64,000 nt of DNA from Phoronis australis (Eukaryota > Phoronida > Phoronidae): the NCBI GenBank assembly GCA_002633005.1, contig NMRA01000224.1, positions 253,072 to 317,071 on the forward strand, in the 5' to 3' direction. The translations under genes were made by a program, and so were the position numbers. The notes under the pieces were generated by a model. That model was given only the letters and a program-made list of their open reading frames with translations, did not search any database and was not told the DNA's origin. Position 1 is the first letter of the stretch, and every line of letters starts with the position of its first letter. Below, one piece after another: positions 23,401 to 31,849 of this stretch.

Positions 23401-26400
23401 TTGGAAAGTTTTGGCGAATCGCGATCAACATCATGGGCATACGAGCCGTTCCGTAACCAGGTGATTGACGGCCCACACAATGGCCCCGCCCCTGGTCCTT
23501 GGGACATCCAGGCGTCGCCATCAGCCAAGTTTAAGAACCAGACGATGCACGTTGAAGTACCACACACCGCCTCAGTGAAGGTACTAAGCACTTGTTTACT
23601 GCTCTGCTGTAATAACAAGACAAATTTTTGGGGTTTCTTCCGATGCTAAAGATAAGTCATGGAAATCGTTAGCCGGGTCTAGGGGGTCCAGACCCCTTTT
23701 TTCCTTGATTTTAGTGATATCAAATCTAGAATTTTCAAATTGTCGACTTCGATCCCCTTTTAAAAAACCTTGATCCAACCACCTCTCCTTTTAAAAAATC
23801 CTAGGTCTCTCCCTGGATTTTCTGCAATCTTCTTGGGGACAGGCCATGTGAAAATGAAAGCTGTTCTGCTGACTTGATGTTTTTTAATCTTTATGAAAAA
23901 ATGGCAAACAATCTGCAGCCTCAAGGTTTCACGTTAAGAAAATTAGACGCGTTTTCCCTATGATGATTTGAACTTGGGACCTTTTGCTACCTGTGAGAGA
24001 TTTTAGCCCTGTGACTGTTGGTGAGGAACAGATGCCTGTTGACTGAAGTTGGTGACTGTGATCATTTTAATGTTTGCTTACGCCTTGTTTATGTGTGGGC
24101 TCTAGTGTATCTGGTATTGTTTAGTTTAGTTGGTATACCAATCCTTAAACAGGGTTGGAAGTCCGTACGTTGAAAGTGTACAATTTAGTGTTGTACATAT
24201 CACTCTCGAATTGCACATCAAACATTAACCTGTGCACTTCGAAACTGCGATCACATGAGAACATGTGAGAACACGTGAGAACACGTGAGAACATGTGAGA
24301 ACATGTGAGAACATTTATAATACAGTGAATATAGCTGTAAATCAATCTCTTCAAAGGAACTTATTCAGTCAAAGATTTGACGTTTCACTATTTGCTTGTC
24401 ACACCACCATTTGCATTTTTCACCTAGCGACGAACTCATGAACTAAAGTGTTCACTTGGCTCATTGGCTGGCATTCGGGTCACTATTAATTATAATATGA
24501 TGTCATTAGGTCAAAATCTAAGAGTACAAGATTGGAGAAGATTTGACTCGTCATTGTTAGAGAAAGCTAAAAAAAGAAGCGAAATATAACTGGGCAAGAC
24601 CGTCTATGGTGCCCTAAATATCCAAAGGGAATTTGATTTGGTTCTAGCACACTCAACAAGTATTTTCCCCAATTTTGATTTATGTCCATTTTACAAAATA
24701 GTGAAAATTTTTTCGATGAACCTTCAGCTCTATTTGAGCTGAGTATTGGCAACATTTAATTCAGATGTTGTGTTTAGTAACGAGTGTATTCTCCTTTACC
24801 TGCAGCCCTGCCATACCTGTTTCTCATCTGGCCAGATACAGTGTGACCACTGTCTGGGTGCTGGAAGGGTAAGTACTTACCTGTGGCCATGGTTACGTGA
24901 TCTTTATACCACTCTGTCAGGCACTGGTGACATGTTTGTATGCCCACGTACGTGGACGCACGTTGCCGTCATCTCTTTGCTGGCAGATGTCTTGCATTGT
25001 GCCATTTGNTCTGGCATTCTAATGCTGTGCTAATCTCGTATGTTGGTAAATTTGTTTTTAATTCTATGTTTCTGTGGTGCTTTAAGCAACTAGTGTATAG
25101 GATGTGCTTGTATTATGAAGATTACGCACATTTCACCCACAGCCTATTGAGGAGACAATGACCATGCCTTTCCATTTTGCTAAGTACAACATACTACATA
25201 TATGCCCTCTACTGGCCAATTTATGGTACCAATAAACAACCCTAGAAGGATACCGTTTGCGGTGCAATTGTGGGTGCATTTCAACGCTCTGCGTTGCTCT
25301 TGTAATATGATGTCATTAGGTCAAAATCTAAGAGTACAATATTGGAGAAGATTTGACTCGTCATTGTTAGAGAGAGCTAAAAAAAGAAGCGAAATATAAC
25401 TGGGCAAGACCATTTATGGTGCCCTAAATATCCAAAGGGAATTTGATTTGGTTCTAGCACCCTCAACAAGTATTTTCCCCAATTTTGATTTATGTCCATT
25501 TTACAAAATAGTGAAAATTTTTTCGATGAACCTTCAGCTCTATTTGAGCTGAGTATTGGCAACATTTAATTCAGATGTTGTGTTTAGTAACGAGTGTATT
25601 CTCCTTTACCTGCAGCCTTGCCATACCTGTTTCTCATCTGGTCAGATACAGTGTGACCACTGTCTGGGTGCTGGAAGGGTAAGTACTTACCTGTCGCCAT
25701 GGTTACGTGATCTGTATACCACTCTGTCAGGCACTGGTGACATGTTTGTATGCCCAGGTACGTGTACGCACGTTGCCGTCATCTCTTTGCTGGCAGATGT
25801 CTTGCATTGTGCCATTTGTAGATGTTTTGAGAGTCCTAGACCTATTGTCACTCCGTCTTGGAGAATATTGTAAAAACAAGCAGCATTTACGTCGTTGCTG
25901 TTTGTGTGATACACACAATGTGGGTGAAGGTTAAAACTTTTTGCATTGGTCCTCTTGTTATAGTATGGTTGCGGTACATATCAACGATCATTTTGTTGTA
26001 GGTTTGCATAGAGTTGAGTTATTCATAGTGTATAACAGTATTGAATGCAGAACACATTTCATTTTTAAAATTTTTTTAGCTTTTTGAGTTTGATCTTGCA
26101 TTCTCATCTCTCTTATAAATCATAATCATCACCATTGCTTTTGCTACGTGATTAGTAATCATTGAATAATAAATGTGTAGTTTATATTGTTTTTTTTCCT
26201 GTTTTACCCAGACTTTCTGCCACCATTGTAATGGCAGGGGTTTTCATGAGCACTACCATGCTGATCACCACGGCGACCATCATCATGGACACCATCACCA
26301 TGGACACCATCACCACCAGCACTGTACTTGGTGTGAAGGAACTGGCAGGAGCAGGTTGGTGTCAGTTACAGGAACCATTGCACATCTACGTGTGCACCTT

Positions 26401-29400
26401 GTAACTACTAAGAGAACATAATGTCTCAAAATTTCAAGCCGGAAAACGAATACACAAACCAAGTTTATTAACACCATGGAGATACAGGCAAGATTGGAAT
26501 ATCTCCAATGATTTTGCAAATATTGAGGAGGAATCAATATCTTGACCATATCATACTCTTTTTTTAACGTAGAAACGGAATTAGCCACGTCTTCAGAAAA
26601 CATCTTTCCATGCTGCATATTTCCCCTCAAATGAAAAACTTATTTCCTCATCCACCTATAATTTCTTGGAGAAAATGTAAAAATCTAAAAAAATTATTTA
26701 GTTAAAGCTAATATCGACAATATACACCAAGCTGACAAACCTATTGGCAACACACAATGTAACAAAACTAGGTGTAAAATGTGCAACTTTATCAACGATA
26801 GCACTTTTTTCCAGTCTTCCCAAACCAATGAAAACTTTGAAATAAAACATATGATTATTCTGATTGCACCACCAACAATATTATTTACCTTATAACTTGT
26901 AAAAAATGTTCTATCCAATACGTAGGACAAACTCAACATAATCTACAAACTCGGTTTCGTAATCATAGATTGAACATAATACATAAAAACATTTCTGATA
27001 CTATAAATAGGTAATCATTTCAATTCCAAAAACCATAATATTCAAGATCTTTCTGTACAAATAAAAGAAAAACTCCAACACCCCAGTACCCCTCACAGAC
27101 TGAAAACAGAACAATATTGGATAGACAAGCTCAATACAATAGAACCTCTTGTATTGAACATAAAAACTTCGTAAAATATATCATTGAATTTTTTATGCAA
27201 AAATGTATCATATTCATTACACCATATCTTAAATGTCAATTGTCATATAGTGTTTGATTTTACTTTATTTCTGTTTCTGTTGACAAAGGATGTTATTACA
27301 TCCGAACATTTCGGTTGATCCATTTTTGTTGTTTTATTTACCTATTTATACTCTTTTTTGTAATTCATTTGTTGTAATTGTCTCTTCATTTTGCAAAAAA
27401 TAATTGCCAAATAGTCGTTTTTCTGTTTTTCAAAGGCTGGTTACCTTGATGCAAATAATCGCAACTTTTAATTACCAAATGCTGTTTCATTACAGTCTGG
27501 CTTGCATGCCATCTGTTGGCCACATCACTAGGTCATGTTCATTTGGTCACATGATGTGGCCAACAGGTGGCATATTTCCATTTTTTAAAGGCTGATTACG
27601 TTGTTACAAATAACCATAACTTTAATATGATGAATATTTTGAGTCATCCAGTTGAGTAAATAATATGAAAAAATAAATCAATCCGTAAGTCCAGTAATTG
27701 ATATATTTTTCATATTCACCATAACTTTACCAAATGTTGTTTTATGAAATCTAGACTGTTCAATCATGACTAATAATAGACTTAATTTTGATTCACGTTG
27801 AGAAATTTGACAAAATAAAATTTCACTTTTCTGTCAATGACATATTGTGTACTAAATTGGCAAAAAATTACAATCACTGATTCTACTGAGCTCAGATGTC
27901 TGGAAAATCTGCAAGTTCACAGTTTATTTTCCTTGAATTTCTGATAGTAAACCCTAATGATGTGTATTTTGGAAACTTCACCTTTTTACCTTGTTTCCGG
28001 TACCCCTAAAGTACACCTGGGCAAACATTTGGAAACAAGTGGAAAATAAATGGAAATGTCATCATAAAATATGTCGTGATGGGTGTTTGCTTTGTTGCAA
28101 ATATTCCTAAAAATGATGTTATGATTACAGAAGGGAATCTAAAGCAACTCACAGCAATAGTCGGATATAACGTGCTTGTATTTTTAGAACCATGCCAGTT
28201 TGTTGCAGCTATTCAGTGAGGAAAACTGGTTCTCAAAATTCGGGCACGTGATGTTGGACTATTATCGCAACTTTCTGCCTTGATGATTGACTGTAAATGT
28301 GAAAAAAGCCTTGTTTTTGACCAACACTTGACACTGGAAACCCTTCAAACTCTGAGGAGCAATATGAATAGTAGCTTTAAAAATAGACACGTGGGCCATT
28401 ATTTGGAAAATTTTATGAATACAGGCGTAAGTTTACCGATAGCATTCACTGTAAACTCGCAAGTCATTTTTGCAGGATCTCCACTAACAGAGATTTTCTA
28501 TCAAGAGAATGGAGAATTTCTTAGTCATGACAGTTTCATTCGTGATGTGAAATCGGACCACTTTTTCCCAATTCTGTAAATTCATTTCTGTTGTTTCGCA
28601 GGTGCCACAAGTGTAATGGTTTTGGAAGAGTCAAGTGCCATACATGTCAAGGGGCGTGTAACCTCAAGTGTTACATCAAGCTTACTATCAACTGGTGAGT
28701 GATGTAGTCTGTATATGATGCCCTCTGGGATTTGTTTCTGATCATGAAAAGTGTCTGATGGCTTATGTCAGAGCAAGTTAACCTACTCCACTTAACTATT
28801 TTAGAAAAGTAAATCACTATCTCAATTTGGCAATTTACAAACTAAGACTCCAAGAGTACATTCAAAATTACTGATTAGTCAGGCAGTTTGCTAAACTGTG
28901 ATGTCATTTTGGGCTTGGAAGGGGTAACTAGTCTGCATAGTGGCTCAGAATTTTGCCAAAGGTTGTAAGTCATAAGTGGCGCTCACAGGCAATAGGCCTT
29001 TTGATATTTTCTAACAACCATTTACAATGTCAGTGAAAGTAGTTCTTTTTAAACCTTGCTCTTACTTATACGAATGTCCTAGGTGGCCTGTGTACATAAA
29101 CACAGCTTAACAAAGGGCTTATGGTCCTGGCTGAGAAGATAATTGGTTTATTACCCCCTATTGGTTTTGAATAGCCCAGACCAGAATGGCGCTAATACTG
29201 AATTACAGTCCAAAATCTACATTCCGTAATAGTGAAGTGGGATGAAATTTGTGAATAAAGACTTAAGTCGCCTTTTCTGAAACGTAACAGTTCACATTCT
29301 GACTTGTTCACTTCCGATGTCATATTATTTGTGTGACTTCAGGAAGAACCACCTGTCGGACTATATTGTTGAGCGGACTGCTCTGCCTGACCACCTTATT

Positions 29401-31228
29401 CGCAACGTTCAGGGTCAGGTGGCGTTCACTGAGGAGCAACCCAGGGTATGTGGTGTATAGTGCTCTAACTGGTGTACAACTAGATCAGTATACAATAGGG
29501 CCGTCCCGGATTACACAGTGACACTAGAATCTCACTATATTTACCCACAATGCCGTAAACATACATCAGGTGCACTTGCTGCCTCGTTTTCGTACCACTG
29601 GAGTTTCACATGTTATTTGTTGTTCGATTCTTTACAAGTTTTTCTCGGTTGCATTACTCTATTCGTCCGTCCAATGCCAACAAAGTATTACTGCTGTGCT
29701 ACAGTGGGCTGAAACCCGACATGAGAAAGTTTTGTAAATTGGACAAATACCTGTGAATCCATGATCCAAAATTCTTTTAATAGCCTTTCCGACATCAATG
29801 AGAGACACGAAAATGTGCCTGATATCCGGAACGAGGTCACGCACTTTCTAATCTCCAAGATAAAGGAAAGTTCTATTGCCATGTAATTGGGGACGACCCT
29901 ATTGGAATACTGTTCATTTAAAGGGGCATTTCATCCCTTGATACACCTATTTCATCCCTAGATACAACTAAATGGATATGGAAAGGTTGGATAACCCAAA
30001 ACTTCATGTCGTTTGTTTACTTGTAGGTGCTCTTAATGGTTTGTTTGGGGTTAGCGGTCACTCTTTGTCATAACGTGGGAAAATTTGTTTACAATTAGTG
30101 AGGAAAGCGGACTAAATGTCATAAACTGTTCTTTTGTTTTCTTTTTGCATTGACCACTTTTCTGTATGCTAAAAAAGATTGTTTGTAAGTGCTTTAAATT
30201 TGTTTCCATTTACTGTTAGTGTTTGCATCTTTTTAATGTATTCCTGCCATTGATACAAAACGCTTTGTTTCCGTAGGTTTGGCCTATCAACCACTTTCCT
30301 GACCAGACTATCAATCAGAACTCCCAGAGACTGGTGAGGGAACATTCTACAGGCTTCCCTACGGAGAGAATCCTCATGCAGGTTAGACTTTCTGTCTAGT
30401 GGTAGTTACTTGAAAGTGTAAAACGGACATCGTTTACAATGTTCCACATGTTATTGTACAGGGTGTTCCAAAATGCTCTCACTTCAAGTCACAATGACTG
30501 CACAGCATTTGTTACTCAGAGGAGAAAGGTTATTAGTTTAATTTGACAAAGGAGCAAAAACAAATGTTTTGTTTTTATTTACTTGAGCAGAAGATTAGTT
30601 GTGTTTCAATGCGGGTAAGTGCTCCAATCTGCAGAGCATCCATATTTGTAGGGGAAAGTTGTCTGCGGGTAAAACTTAAATCGAGGAAGTGGGTTAAGTT
30701 GCTATACTGTTGTCCAGCTGTACTTGTTTGGCTCTTGTCCACACAGTTGCTTGTTCACACAATCATTTCCTATATATTATTACCTTGTAGTTACCTTAGT
30801 AAGAATTTTCCTTCTAAAACCTGCAGTTTTTTCAATTTTTTCAATCATCAAAAGGTGCTTCAAAACCAATGGATCTGATGAGGTCATGGTTGACTCTGAC
30901 ATTCAATAGACGTTGGCTTTGTCATCTGAAATGAATGGGAACAGAAAGCAGTTTACCAGGTAGCAGACGTCCTTAGGATGTTTGCATGTGGGATATCTTC
31001 ACTATTGCGCCATCTACTAAATTTCAAGATGCTCATTACCTTGTTTGACCTCTGCCTGACCTTGTGTGATTTTGATTGCAGCGCCACCAGGTGAGGATTA
31101 TCCCAGTGACTGAGGCCATGTACAAATGGAAGAACACCAACTCTAACTTCTTTGTCTACGGCTTCGAGCACGCGGTCCACGCCCCCGACTACCCCCAGCA
31201 ATGCTGCTGTGGCTGTACCATCCTCTAG
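5217..31228 (+). CDS. SSUH2: SSUH2-family protein (ssu-2 homolog), 5'-incomplete, 11 exons plus two duplicated exon copies
   Basis: Exons: 5217-5440 (or its copy 10524-10747), 18673-18765, 22074-22146, 22858-22987, 23395-23580, 24806-24868 (or its copy 25616-25678), 26212-26354, 28602-28694, 29343-29445, 30277-30381, 31082-31228 (TAG). All have AG/GT borders and phases agree throughout, giving 453 codons with stop after one leading base. Order: Gly/Pro/Tyr-rich repeats (GYPGQ, GYAGQPPA, AGAVP); PPSYDEAV, a PPxY motif; the SSUH2 core (PHITEEDARSAL, SWAYEPFRNQVIDG); a DnaJ-like cysteine region (PCHTCFSSGQIQCDHC, FCHHCNGRGF, HCTWCEGTG, CHKCNGFGRVKCHTC) with a His-rich run; and a conserved tail ending CCCGCTIL. 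Human and nematode family members are poorly understood; a role in tooth/odontoblast development is reported for vertebrate SSUH2. The start exon was not found, and the first exon shown needs two bases from an upstream exon. Transposons fill the first introns. Confidence 0.88.
5750..6124 (+). pseudogene. THAP-domain protein of Kolobok copy 1
   Basis: ORF of 124 codons starting MSHCCCVPGCTHQ, with the THAP pattern: CxxxC near the N-terminus, LHCFPKDD, a Trp (NWLARS), KHFQPSDY and a basic stretch with LLIPGS, like the usual LxPGxxP end. The Cys normally two residues before His in the C-x2-H pair is missing (SSGKHF). THAP domains are zinc-dependent DNA-binding modules at the N-terminus of Kolobok and P-type transposases. 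The catalytic part does not follow in frame. Confidence 0.7.
6400..7175 (+). repeat. Subterminal repeat array of Kolobok copy 1 (left)
   Basis: Irregular tandem units built around 'gaggtacc', 'aaaactgattt', 'caaatgaccca' and 'ctctggaatgggt'. The same array occurs at 11680-12125 in copy 2, and its reverse complement forms the right subterminal arrays (9005-9330 and 17110-17880). These extend the inverted termini to well over 1 kb. Confidence 0.7.
7245..7523 (+). other. Small conserved ORF within Kolobok copy 1
   Basis: 92 codons starting MMAESKHFGKHL and ending ERKVTDLF, basic and hydrophilic. The same ORF is open at 12197-12475 in copy 2 with about ten changes, so it stayed open in both copies while others broke. 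I do not recognise the protein. Confidence 0.4.
7757..8480 (-). pseudogene. Minus-strand transposon-associated protein remnant, Kolobok copy 1
   Basis: In minus-strand order: LHAMTGCDVTAALYRKGK (8480-8400), then VRPLESLMKD, a stop, SGTLISFSELI; then KKIDCALLLPCRKTLLNNY; then PLTYGWKVQDGYYTPEWF. Such a GCD-T, LPPC, GW...P.W series is familiar from uncharacterised proteins spread by transposons in marine invertebrates. Several frameshifts and one stop separate the blocks. Confidence 0.45.
9330..9600 (+). pseudogene. Kolobok transposase fragment (Cys-rich region), copy 1
   Basis: Reads SSGSDYRPSSTPSEEDSSS, EPNFDKFIVDL and, after a frame change, LFRKCQVCGERVTRHE, then QWECGVAGHSGKWDS. Acidic/Ser-rich sequence, a KFIV motif, then a CxxC ... 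C ... H ... KW segment is what I recall between the THAP domain and catalytic core of THAP transposases. Starts just after an N at 9328, so the upstream join is uncertain. Confidence 0.5.
9612..9929 (-). pseudogene. P2X7-C-terminal-like zinc domain remnant in Kolobok copy 1
   Basis: Minus-strand ORF of 105 codons: an acidic stretch (SDGDLVHSSGDEEFF), GYMFEPEYNEAEYAQ, then DTPWYKCTVCVVMPT. The FEPEY, then W-x-CxxC-x-x-MPT pattern resembles the Cys-rich P2X7 C-terminal-like domain often found in transposon-associated animal proteins. Later cysteines fall in another frame, so it is broken. The resemblance is from memory and needs a profile search. Confidence 0.45.
10524..10747 (+). other. SSUH2: SSUH2 repeat exon, copy B (duplicate)
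   Basis: Second copy of the 224-nt exon with the same acceptor, donor and length. It differs by a few substitutions (Ser to Pro, Ala to Val and Ile to Val in the repeat region). Because 224 is not a multiple of three, splicing A to B shifts the frame and reaches a TGA at the start of the exon at 22074. The copies can therefore serve only as alternatives. It sits between two Kolobok-type elements. Confidence 0.8.
11055..11421 (+). pseudogene. THAP-domain protein of Kolobok copy 2
   Basis: Same THAP sequence as at 5750-6124 with substitutions and small deletions. The initiating ATG is lost, so the frame is open from the transposon end at 10792 instead. The SSGKHF change in the zinc-ligand region is shared with copy 1, so it predates the split of the copies. 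Confidence 0.65.
12197..12475 (+). other. Small conserved ORF within Kolobok copy 2
   Basis: 92-codon counterpart of the ORF at 7245-7523, same start and end (ERKVTDVF). Function unknown. Confidence 0.4.
13271..16432. mobile_element. Nested 3.16-kb DNA transposon with 17-bp terminal inverted repeats
   Basis: Begins TAGTCGGTGGGCCAGAT and ends with its exact reverse complement. It is flanked by a TAT target duplication (13268-13270 and 16433-16435). Copy 1 of the host transposon shows the empty site (gaggcatatgtattc, near 8310). Imperfect terminal similarity extends roughly 150 bp inwards. It carries a minus-strand Cys-rich remnant (14007-14276) and a diverged segment near 15380-15530 related to the foldback at 49112-50051. 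Superfamily not assigned. Confidence 0.8.
14007..14276 (-). pseudogene. CXC (tesmin/TSO1-like) Cys-rich remnant in the nested transposon
   Basis: Minus-strand ORF of 89 codons with CKCKKNMCAGKLSLCC, then C-x5-C-x3-CSCDNCSN. The cysteine spacing resembles CXC DNA-binding motifs at the end of transposon-associated proteins. Fragment only; no catalytic domain is visible nearby. Confidence 0.45.
17110..17880 (-). repeat. Subterminal repeat array of Kolobok copy 2 (right, inverted)
   Basis: Reverse-complement counterpart of the array at 6400-7175: units of 'acccattccagag', 'tgggtcatt', 'aaatcagtttt' and 'ggtacctcgaa'. The matching but shorter array of copy 1 is at 9005-9330. Confidence 0.7.
18000..18215 (+). 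pseudogene. Kolobok transposase fragment (Cys-rich region), copy 2
   Basis: Contains SSSNEQIGEPKFDKFIVDL, then after a frame change ELFRRCHVCGEGVARWN and GECVAGHSGKWGS. It is the counterpart of the copy 1 fragment at 9330-9600 and runs into the right terminal repeat. Confidence 0.5.
18861..18920 (+). repeat. 30-bp tandem duplication
   Basis: Two exact units starting actaaaatgagttgtggtac in an SSUH2 intron. Confidence 0.95.
19221..19676. repeat. 456-bp foldback element with internal repeats
   Basis: Left arm 19221-19430 and right arm 19467-19676 are inverted copies at about 90% identity by eye, with a 36-nt loop. Each arm is itself a series of degenerate units around 'acggactcacaaacacgg'. 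It lies in the intron between SSUH2 exons at 18673 and 22074. No clear target duplication seen. Confidence 0.85.
21493..21583. repeat. Short foldback, 36-bp arms
   Basis: Arms 21493-21528 and 21548-21583 are imperfect inverted copies (agtaaaactgaaatgacgag... against its complement) around an A/T-rich loop, in an SSUH2 intron. Confidence 0.75.
22235..22535 (+). repeat. Minisatellite, 22-bp unit, about 13 copies
   Basis: Degenerate tandem units 'ttgagacttatacaggatca' plus two bases, in an SSUH2 intron 90 bp after the exon ending 22146. Confidence 0.85.
22728..22885 (+). repeat. 69-bp direct duplication across an SSUH2 splice acceptor
   Basis: Units 22728-22796 and 22817-22885 (89-bp offset) both contain the end of the intron, the acceptor tttgtgcag and the first bases of the exon encoding VPHITEEDA. 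The second unit runs into the real exon (start 22858). The first makes a decoy acceptor at 22769 whose reading frame hits TGA after SSAF. Confidence 0.85.
24252..24313 (+). repeat. 10-bp tandem repeat
   Basis: Six units of acatgtgaga or acacgtgaga in an SSUH2 intron. Confidence 0.85.
24493..25818 (+). repeat. Direct duplication of a 516-bp block containing a zinc-finger exon
   Basis: 24493-25008 and 25303-25818 match with few differences (810-bp offset). The first block stops at an N. The 294 bp between them show no match to either block. Confidence 0.85.
25616..25678 (+). other. SSUH2: Duplicate of the 63-nt CxxC exon of SSUH2 (first copy 24806-24868)
   Basis: Both copies encode PCHTCFSSGQIQCDHCLGAG plus Arg, phase 0, with acceptor ctgcag and donor gtaagt. 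They lie in a 516-bp direct duplication (24493-25008 and 25303-25818). Inclusion of both would keep frame and add 21 residues with two more CxxC pairs. The first copy of the block ends exactly at an N (25009), so a false duplication from assembly is a live alternative. Confidence 0.8.
26736..27195 (+). pseudogene. Penelope-like retroelement fragment (GIY-YIG end)
   Basis: Reads GNTQCNKTRCKMCNFI and FEIKHMI, then after a frame change NIIYLITCKKCSIQYVGQT, LQTRFRNHR. A CxxxRCKxC motif followed by IYLI-C-x2-C-x2-QYVGQT-x-R...HR is the end of Penelope-type polyproteins, where the GIY-YIG endonuclease lies. Only the 3' portion remains, in an SSUH2 intron. Confidence 0.65.
27513..27566. repeat. Perfect 15-bp inverted repeat
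   Basis: ctgttggccacatca at 27513-27527 and its exact complement at 27552-27566, 24-nt loop, in an SSUH2 intron. Confidence 0.8.
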
Positions 31229-31527
31229 TGTCTACAAACTAGACGCCATGGAATAAGTCAAGTAATGACTTGTAGTGAATAGTACTTAGGTTGTGGTTGG
31301 CACGAGATGTCTGGACAGATACTGTGTTATTTTGTAACATGCCTGTGTGTCACTGGATGTGTTGTGCTTTTGTGCCAAATTATTCTAGCTCTAAACCGAG
31401 GCACGCGGTAATAGGCATTGATAAATTGCTTTGTTTTGTCTACATAATCGCAATCATTGCCATTTGTAAAGGATAAACAGCCATATTTAGACATGCAATT
31501 TATACGTATATTTTGTGATTTTGTGTT

Positions 31528-31849
31528 ATTAAACTTAAGTCTCAAAGATTAGTTCATACGAGGAATTTCTTAGAGTAAGCCTCTACTGTTATATATCTTT
31601 GGGAAACTCCATAATTTTTACCTTTCTAGTATGCCCAAACATAAGCCTGGGCATACGTACATGGAAATGGGAGGCCCAATGGAAAATAAGACATCAACAT
31701 TGATTGACGACCACTATGTCTAGTTTCTAATCGAATACATATCAACCTACATTCAGAAATATACACTTTCTTAATGGAAAGTTTATTGTGCCAGTTGTAT
31801 TTTTAGTCTAGTTTATTTTGTGGGTAAATCTAAAATGTGCTGTAATAAA
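31528..31849 (+). promoter_or_regulatory. Candidate polyadenylation signals of SSUH2
   Basis: ATTAAA at 31528-31533 and AATAAA at 31844-31849 lie 300 and 616 nt after the stop codon on the coding strand. The surrounding A/T-rich, ORF-poor sequence from 31229 is read as 3' untranslated region. Which signal is used cannot be told from sequence. Confidence 0.5.
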
